A stretch of 64,000 bases of DNA, from NCBI GenBank assembly GCA_902493535.1, contig CABUQG010000006.1:11704-75703 (forward strand), in the 5' to 3' direction. The position numbers were made by a program, and so were the translations under genes. Positions 26,077-32,504 of the stretch are shown here, piece after piece (positions within the stretch are counted from its first letter, which is position 1; each line of letters begins with the position of its first letter). Below the pieces are notes generated by a model. The model was not told the DNA's origin. It ran no database searches and saw only the letters and a program-made list of their open reading frames with translations. The stretch comes from an uncultured Collinsella sp. (GTDB lineage Bacteria; Actinomycetota; Coriobacteriia; Coriobacteriales; Coriobacteriaceae).

Positions 26077-26831
26077 AAGGCCTCCAAGAATTTCAACAGC
26101 ATATGCAAGAAGCTGCAGGATCGTATGCCCTTATCGGCGGCACGGCATGCGACATTTTGCTCGCGGAGGCGGGACTTCCGTTTAGGGCGACTCACGATTT
26201 TGATGTGGTAATTGTCGCCGATGACCGGTTGCCTCAGACGGCAGAAGCCATATGGACTTTGGTGCGTGATGGCGGTTACCGCTGCGGCTGGGGCGAAGGC
26301 AAAGGCTCATGTTTTTATCGGTTCACAGAGCCTAAGAGGCCGGGTTGCCCCCATATGATCGAACTCTTCGCGAAGTGCCCCGACTTTCTAAAGGGTCGTG
26401 AGGGGATTGATGTGGCGCCAATTCACGTTGATGAAAACATAAGCAGTCTTTCGGCAATTTTGTTGGACGATGCTTACTACAGCTTGTTCCTTCAGGGAAT
26501 TCGGACCGTAGGCGGCGTTTCGGTCCTGGGTACGGAATACATTGTCCCGTTCAAAGCGAAGGCGTATCTCGACCTAAAAGCTAGAAGGGAAGCGGGGGAG
26601 AACGTTGATTCGAAGAAGGTAAAAAAGCATAAACGCGATGCGCTGAGGCTTGCTCAGCTGCTTGGCGAGTCGGAAGGTGTCGACCTGCGCGGAGAACTGA
26701 AGGACGATATGATTGCGTTTGTTAAAGATTGTGAGGTGGGCGACGTCAATCTGAAACAGATCGGGGTTGCGGGCGCAACGATGGCGCAGTTGCTTGAGAC
26801 GATGAAAGCAACATATGGCTTGATTGGTTGA
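26058..26831 (+). CDS. AbiEii-like nucleotidyltransferase (toxin of a type IV pair)
   Basis: 257 residues; ATG 26058 lies inside the preceding gene with AAAGGG upstream. The nucleotidyltransferase signature is clear: ALIGGTACDILL (GG-x9-12) followed by RATHDFDVVIVAD, with the metal-binding D-x-D. Toward the C-terminus KAKAYLDLKARR and VKKHKRDALRLAQLL match the AbiEii/AbiGii C-terminal region. AbiEii-type enzymes block growth, for example by adding pyrimidines to tRNA in MenT homologues, and can abort phage infection. Activity here is inferred from fold; all expected acidic residues are present. Confidence 0.75.
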   Translation: MARSAVEGLQEFQQHMQEAAGSYALIGGTACDILLAEAGLPFRATHDFDVVIVADDRLPQTAEAIWTLVRDGGYRCGWGEGKGSCFYRFTEPKRPGCPHMIELFAKCPDFLKGREGIDVAPIHVDENISSLSAILLDDAYYSLFLQGIRTVGGVSVLGTEYIVPFKAKAYLDLKARREAGENVDSKKVKKHKRDALRLAQLLGESEGVDLRGELKDDMIAFVKDCEVGDVNLKQIGVAGATMAQLLETMKATYGLIG

Positions 26832-26942
26832 GTGTGGTTACGTGGCCCGGACGGTGCAGTCTAGCTGCGTTGTCCGGCGCGGAAGCTCGCTAATCGGCTA
26901 TTATTTGTTTAGACAACTTGAGTTGTAGAGGAGTGACCGGCG

Positions 26943-27893
26943 ATGGTGCAGGGCGCCAAACATATGAAGAGCAATAACGCCGCGGCCAACGGTGGCTCAA
27001 GCCCCCAACCCGAACTCCAGCCCAAACCTCAACCAAAACCCAAGCGTCGCCGTAAGCGACTGCCGCGCTGGGCTGATCGGCTCATCACCATCGTCATCAT
27101 CCTTATTGGCGTGGGCCTTATGACCTGGCCGTGGATCTTGGACCGGCTCGAGGCCTCGGGCGTGTTCAACCAGATCAGCACCGTGTCCAGCACCGTGGAC
27201 GCGCTCTCGGAAGAGGAGCGCGAGCGCATCCTGCTCCAGGCTCGCTCCTTTAACGAGCAGCTGGCGGGCGAGGCCACCGAGCTCCCCGCCGACCAGATTG
27301 AGCCCTACGCCCAGCAGCTCATCTTTGACCGCGACCCCATGATGAGCTGGGTCGAGATCCCCTCCATCGACGTGAGCATGCCCATCTACCACGGCACGAG
27401 CGAGGAAGTCCTTATGGCGGGCGTCGGCCACCTGGAGGGCACGAGCCTGCCGGTGGGCGGCACCTCGACGCATTGCGTGCTCACCGCGCACTCGGGCATG
27501 CGCAACCTGAGCATGTTCGACGACATCCACTCGCTGGAGCCCGGCGACCTGGTGTTGCTGCACACCATGAACAAGACGCTCGCCTACAAGATGGTGGACT
27601 CCGAGGTGGTGCTGCCCGAGGAGATGGAGTCGCTAACCATCGAGCCCGGCGCCGACAAGGTGACGCTCGTCACCTGCACGCCCTACGGCGTGAACGACCA
27701 TCGCCTGCTGGTGCATTGCGTGCGCACCAAGTACAGCAAGAAGGACGTCGACAAGCAAAAATCGCTGGCCGGTCGCCACTGGGGCAAGCGCGAGTTTGCC
27801 GTGCTCATCGTGGTCGTAGCCATTGTGCTGTTGCTGCTGGACATCGTGATCCACGCGGTCCGCAAGCGCCGCAAGGCCAAGGCCTCGGCATAA
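26943..27893 (+). CDS. Second sortase (class C-like)
   Basis: 316 residues from ATG 26943 (GAGGAG upstream; ATG 26964 also possible). Pro/Lys-rich N-terminus, membrane helix (about 47-67), sortase core with IPSIDVSMPIYHGTS, catalytic His in TAHSG, Cys in LVTCTPYG and Arg in DHRLLV, then a second membrane helix near 285 and a basic tail. This is the class C architecture. A clear lid DPF/DPW is missing; the region before the core holds FDRDPMMSW, where DPM may serve. No pilin gene is beside it; it may work on the pilins at 16.7-21.9 kb or anchor other LPxTG proteins. Confidence 0.88.
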   Translation: MVQGAKHMKSNNAAANGGSSPQPELQPKPQPKPKRRRKRLPRWADRLITIVIILIGVGLMTWPWILDRLEASGVFNQISTVSSTVDALSEEERERILLQARSFNEQLAGEATELPADQIEPYAQQLIFDRDPMMSWVEIPSIDVSMPIYHGTSEEVLMAGVGHLEGTSLPVGGTSTHCVLTAHSGMRNLSMFDDIHSLEPGDLVLLHTMNKTLAYKMVDSEVVLPEEMESLTIEPGADKVTLVTCTPYGVNDHRLLVHCVRTKYSKKDVDKQKSLAGRHWGKREFAVLIVVVAIVLLLLDIVIHAVRKRRKAKASA

Positions 27894-27906
27894 GATATTC
27901 TCCAGA

Positions 27907-27940
27907 ACCACCACAATGGGGACAGGCGCCTTTGTGGTGG
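27907..27940. repeat. Palindromic intergenic repeat B, copy 5
   Basis: ACCACCACAATGGGG ... CGCCTTTGTGGTGG, slightly diverged. Directly followed by repeat A copy 5. Confidence 0.8.
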
Positions 27941-27951
27941 TCGGGGCTTCC

Positions 27952-28013
27952 AAACCATCACAACATTCGATGAAAATCGCGATTTTGGCGAAAAGCGTCG
28001 AATGTTGTGATGC
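27952..28013. repeat. Palindromic intergenic repeat A, copy 5
   Basis: AAACCATCACAACATTCGA ... TCGAATGTTGTGATG with the inner palindrome GAAAATCGCGATTTT, as in copies 3 and 4. Lies between the second sortase and gatC. Confidence 0.85.
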
Positions 28014-28156
28014 TTTTCGTTGAGGTCGAGACGGTTTTCGCTATGGACGGTGCGGCTTCGCTGTAGAACCGCCGAACCACGCCCTGCCAACCGCCGTCCT
28101 CGTTACGTTTTCGCTGCATTTGGGTAAAGCGCCTGCTCCAAGCCGGCGTTGCCTTG

Positions 28157-28162
28157 TATACT
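28157..28162 (+). promoter_or_regulatory. Candidate -10 of the gatCAB operon
   Basis: TATACT, 35 bp before the gatC start. The -35 region has no good match, so this is only a probable promoter. Confidence 0.35.
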
Positions 28163-28197
28163 AGAGCGGTTTAACTGTTATGCGGAAGGGAGCGCCT

Positions 28198-28509
28198 ATG
28201 GCACTCAGCGAGAAAGACGTGCGCGGCATCGCCGAGTACGCAAAGATCGCACTGACCGATGACGAGCTCACCCAGATGACGTCCTACATGAACGACGCCG
28301 TCCAGATGCTCGAGCCCGTCTTGCAATATGACTTGCCCGACGTGGAGCCCACGTTCCATCCCATCGGAAGCCTGTCCAACGTGATGGGCGATGACCTGCG
28401 CGAGCCCGAGCGCGACCTGCCGCTCGACGTCGCGCTCGAAAACGCCGGCAGCGTGCGCGATCGCTACTTCCGCGTGCCGTCCATTTTGGGAGAGGGGGAG
28501 AGCGAGTAA
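28198..28509 (+). CDS. gatC: Glu-tRNA(Gln)/Asp-tRNA(Asn) amidotransferase subunit C
   Basis: 103 residues from ATG 28198 with GGAAGGGAG upstream. Short helical GatC with LTDDELTQMTSYMNDAV, and YDLPDVEPTFHPIG, then LREPERDLPLDVALENAG. GatC wraps around GatA and holds the GatA-GatB complex, which amidates Glu-tRNA(Gln) to Gln-tRNA(Gln). Its stop overlaps the gatA start by one base (TAATG), so all three subunits are translated in a coupled way. Confidence 0.95.
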   Translation: MALSEKDVRGIAEYAKIALTDDELTQMTSYMNDAVQMLEPVLQYDLPDVEPTFHPIGSLSNVMGDDLREPERDLPLDVALENAGSVRDRYFRVPSILGEGESE

Positions 28510-30023
28510 TGGCGCAGAGCTTCGATTCCCTTACCGCCGCTCAGATCGCCGCGGGCGTTGCCGCCGGCGACTTTACCGCTACCGAGGTGGCCCAGGCCTC
28601 CCTTGCTGCCATCGAGGCGCGCGAGGGCGGGGTCCAGGCATTCCTGCAGGTGGCGCCCGAGCTTGCGCTCGAGGCCGCCGCGCGCGTGGATGCCGACCGT
28701 GCCGCAGGCAAGCCGCTGCCCCCGCTTGCGGGCGTGCCGCTGGCCATCAAGGACAACATGAACCTTGTGGGCACGCGCACCACCTGCGCTTCTCGCATGC
28801 TCGAGGATTACCAGAGCATCTACACCGCTACCTGCGTCCAGCGCATGCTCGATGCCGGCTGCCTGCCCATGGGCAAGGCCAACATGGACGAGTTTGCCTT
28901 TGGCAGCTCCACCGAGAGCTCGGCGTTCCACCGTACCAACAACCCCTGGGATACCGAGCGCGTGCCCGGCGGCTCCTCGGGCGGCTCCGCTGCCGCCGTC
29001 GCCGCGGGCGAAGTCGCGCTTTCGTTGGGCTCGGACACCGGCGGCTCCATTCGCCAGCCGGCGTCGCTGTGCGGCGTGGTGGGCTTTAAGCCCACGTATG
29101 GCGCCGTGAGCCGTTACGGCGTGGTTGCCTTTGGCTCGTCGCTCGACCAGGTGGGCCCCTTTGGCCGCACGGTCGAGGATGTCGCGCTGGCCATGAACGC
29201 GCTTACCGGTGCGGGCCACGATCCGTACGACTGCACCAGCCAGGATTGCGCCGTCGACTTTACCGAGCACCTCAACGACAGCATCGAGGGCAAGCGCGTG
29301 GGCATTATCCCTGCGTTTATGGAGGCCGAGGGCCTGACGCCCGAGGTCAAGGCCGCTGTTCATCGCGCCGCCCAGGAGCTGCAGAACCAGGGCGCCGAGC
29401 TGGTCGAGGTCGACCTGCCGCACCTGGATGCCGCCATCGCTGCCTACTACGTCATCGGCCCGGCCGAGGCGTTCTCAAACCTGGCCCGCTTCGACGGCAT
29501 TCGCTACGGCTATCAGGAGGAGGGCTGCGCCAACCTGTCCGACCAGAGCTCGCTTTCGCGCGCCCACGGCTTTGGTGCCGAGGCCAAGCGCCGCCAGATG
29601 CTCGGCGCCTACCTGCTGAGCTCGGGCGTGTACGACAAGTACTACTACGCTGCGCAAAAGGCCCGCACGCTCATCACGCAGGACTACGACGCCGCGTATG
29701 CCAAGGTGGACACCATCCTTATGCCCGCCTCGCCGCGTACGGCCTTTAAGTTTGGCGAGATCAGCGACCCCACGCAGATGTACCTCTCCGATCTGTACAC
29801 TATCTCGCTCAACATTTGCGGCAACGGCGGTATCTCGGTGCCGCTGGGCCTGGGCGAGGACACCAAGCTGCCCGTTTCTGCCCAGCTGGTTGGTCCGGCC
29901 TTTAAGGACCGTCAGCTGCTCACGTTTGCCCGCGCCCTGGAGCGCGGCTTTGCCGATGCCGCCACGGGTGCGCCCGCGCTTTCCGTCGCGCCCGATTTTG
30001 CCGGGAAGGGAGGCGAGCTGTAA
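28509..30023 (+). CDS. gatA: Glu-tRNA(Gln) amidotransferase subunit A (amidase)
   Basis: 504 residues. Amidase-signature enzyme that frees ammonia from glutamine and feeds it to GatB. The catalytic Ser-cisSer-Lys triad is visible: Lys in LAIKDNMN (near residue 80), cis-Ser in GGSSGGSAAAVAAG (near 155), and the nucleophile Ser in SDTGGSIRQPAS (near 180). Length is normal for GatA. It overlaps gatC and gatB by one base each. Confidence 0.97.
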   Translation: MAQSFDSLTAAQIAAGVAAGDFTATEVAQASLAAIEAREGGVQAFLQVAPELALEAAARVDADRAAGKPLPPLAGVPLAIKDNMNLVGTRTTCASRMLEDYQSIYTATCVQRMLDAGCLPMGKANMDEFAFGSSTESSAFHRTNNPWDTERVPGGSSGGSAAAVAAGEVALSLGSDTGGSIRQPASLCGVVGFKPTYGAVSRYGVVAFGSSLDQVGPFGRTVEDVALAMNALTGAGHDPYDCTSQDCAVDFTEHLNDSIEGKRVGIIPAFMEAEGLTPEVKAAVHRAAQELQNQGAELVEVDLPHLDAAIAAYYVIGPAEAFSNLARFDGIRYGYQEEGCANLSDQSSLSRAHGFGAEAKRRQMLGAYLLSSGVYDKYYYAAQKARTLITQDYDAAYAKVDTILMPASPRTAFKFGEISDPTQMYLSDLYTISLNICGNGGISVPLGLGEDTKLPVSAQLVGPAFKDRQLLTFARALERGFADAATGAPALSVAPDFAGKGGEL

Positions 30024-31699
30024 TGAAGGAGCTTTCCGAGGTCCTGCAGGATTGGGAGGCCGTGATTGGCCTGGAGATCCATACCGAGCTCACCGCACTC
30101 GATACCAAGATGTTCTGCAACTGCAAGCTCAGCCACGATGACGAGCCCAACGCCAACGTGTGCCCGGTGTGCCTGGGCCTGCCCGGCGCCCTGCCGGTGC
30201 CCAACAAGCGCGCCATCGAGAGCATCGTCAAGGCAGGTCTCGCCACCAATTGCGAGATTCAGCGCCACTCGATGTTCTACCGCAAGCACTACTTCTATCC
30301 CGATATGGCCAAGAACTTCCAGACCACGCAGGGTCCGGTCGCCTTTGCCATGTACGGTCACCTGGATCTGGATGTGACCGGTCGCGGTGCCGCCGAGCGC
30401 CCCGACTGCGCGTTTGGCGAGGCCGAGGCCCAGAGTCTGGCGAGCGCTTCGGCCAACGCCGAGGGCCTGTCTACGTCCATGACGTCGACCATGCGCGAGG
30501 GCAACCAGCGTGCCGGCCACCTGGCCAGCTACGACGCGTCCAGCCTGCAGATGCCCGAGCGTCGCGAGGACGGTTCCTACACGGTGCCCATCCGCATCCT
30601 GCGCATCCACATGGAGGAGGACGCTGCCAAGATGGTGCACGTGGGCGGTGCCGAGGGCCGCATTACCGCCGCGGCCGAGTCGCTCGTCGACTACAACCGC
30701 TGCGGCACGCCGCTGATTGAGCTCGTCACCGAGCCCGATCTGCGCACGCCCGAGGAGGCTCGCCTGTTTATGGAAAAGCTCCGTCGCATCTTTGTGACGC
30801 TGGGCATTTCGGACTGCTCCATGGAGAAGGGTTCCATGCGCTGCGACGGCAACGTGTCGCTGCGCCGCCGCGGCGAGACCAAGCTGGGCACCAAGACCGA
30901 GCTCAAGAACCTCAACTCGTTTAAGAGCCTGCATGATGGTCTTGCCTACGAGATCTGTCGTCAGGCCGAGGTGCTCGAGGAGGGCGGCATCATCTATCAG
31001 GAGACCCGCCACTGGGAGCCCAGCCGCAAGCGCACCGTGGTCATGCGTGTGAAGGAAACGGCCGACGACTATCGCCTGTTCCCCGACCCCGATCTGGCGC
31101 CGTTCGATCTGGACGACGAGTTTATCGACCGCTGCCGTGGCGAGATTCCCGAGCTGCCCGATGCCAAGCGCGCCCGTTTTGAGGCCGACTTTGGCATTAA
31201 GGCGGCCGATGCCGAGCAGATTGCCGGCGACCCCGAGTTTGCCGAGTTCTTTGAGGCGGCCGCTGCTGGTACGGCTGGCAAGGAGGCCCAGACGGTTGCA
31301 AACCTGCTGGTGAACGAGATGATCGCCTATCTTAAGGGCGCAGGCGTCTCGCTGGCCGAGTCCGGCATCGCGCCGGCTCAGGTGGCAGCTCTTGCCAAGT
31401 TGCTCGCGACCGATGCCATCAGCTCCAACCAGGCGCACGAGGTTTTTGAGGCCATGGCCCAGACCGGCGATGACCCCAACAAGATCGTCGACGAGCGCGG
31501 TATGCGTCAGGTGAGCGATGCCGGCGCGCTGCAGCCGATCGTGGACGAGGTGCTGGCAAACTGTGCCGATCAGGCGCAGCAGTATCGTGACGGCAACCAG
31601 AAGGTCATCGGCTTTTTGGTGGGCCAGTGCATGAAGGCGAGCCGCGGCAAGGGCAATCCGAAGCTCTTCAACGAGTTGCTGAGAACGTCGCTCTCGTAG
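30023..31699 (+). CDS. gatB: Glu-tRNA(Gln) amidotransferase subunit B
   Basis: 558 residues, the kinase and transamidation subunit. The start reads EAVIGLEIHTELTALDTKMF, the GatB signature, followed by zinc cysteines (FCNC ... CPVCLG). The C-terminal helical and YqeY-like tail domain (NQAHEVFEAMAQTGDDP ... VGQCMKASRGKGNPKLFNELL) that binds the tRNA is intact. Overlaps gatA by one base. Followed by a complex terminator/repeat region. Confidence 0.97.
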   Translation: MKELSEVLQDWEAVIGLEIHTELTALDTKMFCNCKLSHDDEPNANVCPVCLGLPGALPVPNKRAIESIVKAGLATNCEIQRHSMFYRKHYFYPDMAKNFQTTQGPVAFAMYGHLDLDVTGRGAAERPDCAFGEAEAQSLASASANAEGLSTSMTSTMREGNQRAGHLASYDASSLQMPERREDGSYTVPIRILRIHMEEDAAKMVHVGGAEGRITAAAESLVDYNRCGTPLIELVTEPDLRTPEEARLFMEKLRRIFVTLGISDCSMEKGSMRCDGNVSLRRRGETKLGTKTELKNLNSFKSLHDGLAYEICRQAEVLEEGGIIYQETRHWEPSRKRTVVMRVKETADDYRLFPDPDLAPFDLDDEFIDRCRGEIPELPDAKRARFEADFGIKAADAEQIAGDPEFAEFFEAAAAGTAGKEAQTVANLLVNEMIAYLKGAGVSLAESGIAPAQVAALAKLLATDAISSNQAHEVFEAMAQTGDDPNKIVDERGMRQVSDAGALQPIVDEVLANCADQAQQYRDGNQKVIGFLVGQCMKASRGKGNPKLFNELLRTSLS

Positions 31700-31705
31700 C
31701 TGCGA

Positions 31706-31848
31706 GGCCGGGGAAGCCCCGAGTCGCCGGGGTATTTCCTCCAAATTTCAAACAGTCCTATGCAAGACGAAGGCCACATTTAGTGGCCTTCTTTGCATGC
31801 GGAACTCATTTGGAGCAAACACCCCGGCGACTCGGGGCTTCCCCGGCC
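31706..31848. repeat. Long inverted repeat (28-bp perfect arms) around the gatB terminator
   Basis: Bases 31706-31733 (GGCCGGGGAAGCCCCGAGTC and the next eight bases) are the exact reverse complement of 31821-31848. The gatB terminator hairpin (31761-31798) lies between the arms. The transcript could fold into a large branched stem. Confidence 0.85.
31761..31798 (+). terminator. Intrinsic terminator of gatCAB
   Basis: GAAGGCCAC, loop ATTTA, GTGGCCTTC, then TTT; an outer stem TGCAA/TTGCA extends it. Confidence 0.85.
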
Positions 31849-31850
31849 AG

Positions 31851-31927
31851 ACGACTCGGCCGTTCGGGTCAGGTGGGCTGAATGGAATAGAGTGAATGGG
31901 CGCGCCGTTTGGCGCGCCCATTGTTTT
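31851..31927. repeat. Direct repeat unit 1 with terminator hairpin
   Basis: The 34 bases 31851-31884 recur exactly at 31983-32016. The hairpin ATGGGCGCGCC/GGCGCGCCCAT with TGTTTT follows at 31896-31927. Confidence 0.8.
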
Positions 31928-31982
31928 GAAGGGGACTCATTTTGAGCAAGCACCCGCCCTGCCGGGGCTCCCGGGTTCTGCA

Positions 31983-32056
31983 ACGACTCGGCCGTTCGGG
32001 TCAGGTGGGCTGAATGAAATTTGGTGATGGGGGCGCCGTTGGCGCCCCCATTTTTT
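31983..32056. repeat. Direct repeat unit 2 with terminator hairpin
   Basis: Second copy of the 34-base sequence, followed at 32027-32056 by ATGGGGGCGCC/GGCGCCCCCAT and TTTTTT, a strong intrinsic terminator. The region before each unit (ACTCATTT..GAGCAA) is also shared. Confidence 0.85.
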
Positions 32057-32124
32057 GTGGATGTGGCGCCGGGGCGGTTCCTTGGTCACACCGCGCACTA
32101 AGATTTCCAAAAAGTTAACCTTTG

Positions 32125-32153
32125 TTGACCTCAATAGTTAGATAAACTAAACT
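32125..32153 (+). promoter_or_regulatory. Promoter of the metal ATPase operon with a DtxR/MntR-like dyad
   Basis: TTGACC (32125-32130), 17 bases, TAAACT (32148-32153). The dyad TTAG-ATAAA-CTAA (32137-32149) lies between and runs into the -10. Its form resembles DtxR/IdeR/MntR operators (TTAG...CTAA), which fits control by metal, but no regulator is encoded nearby. Confidence 0.5.
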
Positions 32154-32240
32154 ATTTTTCAAAAGTGTGCTCGAGCAAACTTATTTACTCGGGTGCTGAG
32201 GCACCGTGCCGCGTCCAATGCGGCAAAAGGGAGAATCAAC

Positions 32241-32486
32241 ATGAAGAAGTCGACGTTCAATACCCTGCTTGTCGGTGGCGGTTTTCTGCTTGGCACGGCC
32301 GGCATCAAGCTGCTTACCAGCGCTCCGGTCAAGAATGCCTGCGTGCAGGGTATCGCGTGCGGCATGCGCATCAAGAACGGCTACCAGGACATGGTCGAGC
32401 AGGCCAAGGCTAATGTCGACGACATGGTTGCCGAGGCTGCCTACATCACCCAGAGCGAGGCCGCTGCTGACGAGGCAGCCGAGTAA
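32241..32486 (+). CDS. Small one-helix protein co-encoded with the metal ATPase (DUF6110-like)
   Basis: 81 residues from ATG 32241 (AAAAGGGAG upstream). Hydrophobic N-terminal segment LLVGGGFLLGTAGIKLLTS, a VKNACVQGIACGMRI stretch with two cysteines, then an acidic helical tail. Small proteins of this form (DUF6110) are commonly encoded just before heavy-metal P-type ATPases. It lies 18 bp before the ATPase gene, in one operon. The two cysteines could bind metal, or the protein could be a membrane subunit or chaperone of the pump; this is inference. Confidence 0.7.
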   Translation: MKKSTFNTLLVGGGFLLGTAGIKLLTSAPVKNACVQGIACGMRIKNGYQDMVEQAKANVDDMVAEAAYITQSEAAADEAAE

Positions 32487-32504
32487 CGCTCCCAGGCACA
32501 AACT

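Noticed and set aside
9679..28013. Repeats A and B as a CRISPR array
   Set aside because: Copies are kilobases apart, each is palindromic by itself, and there are no regular spacers or cas genes.
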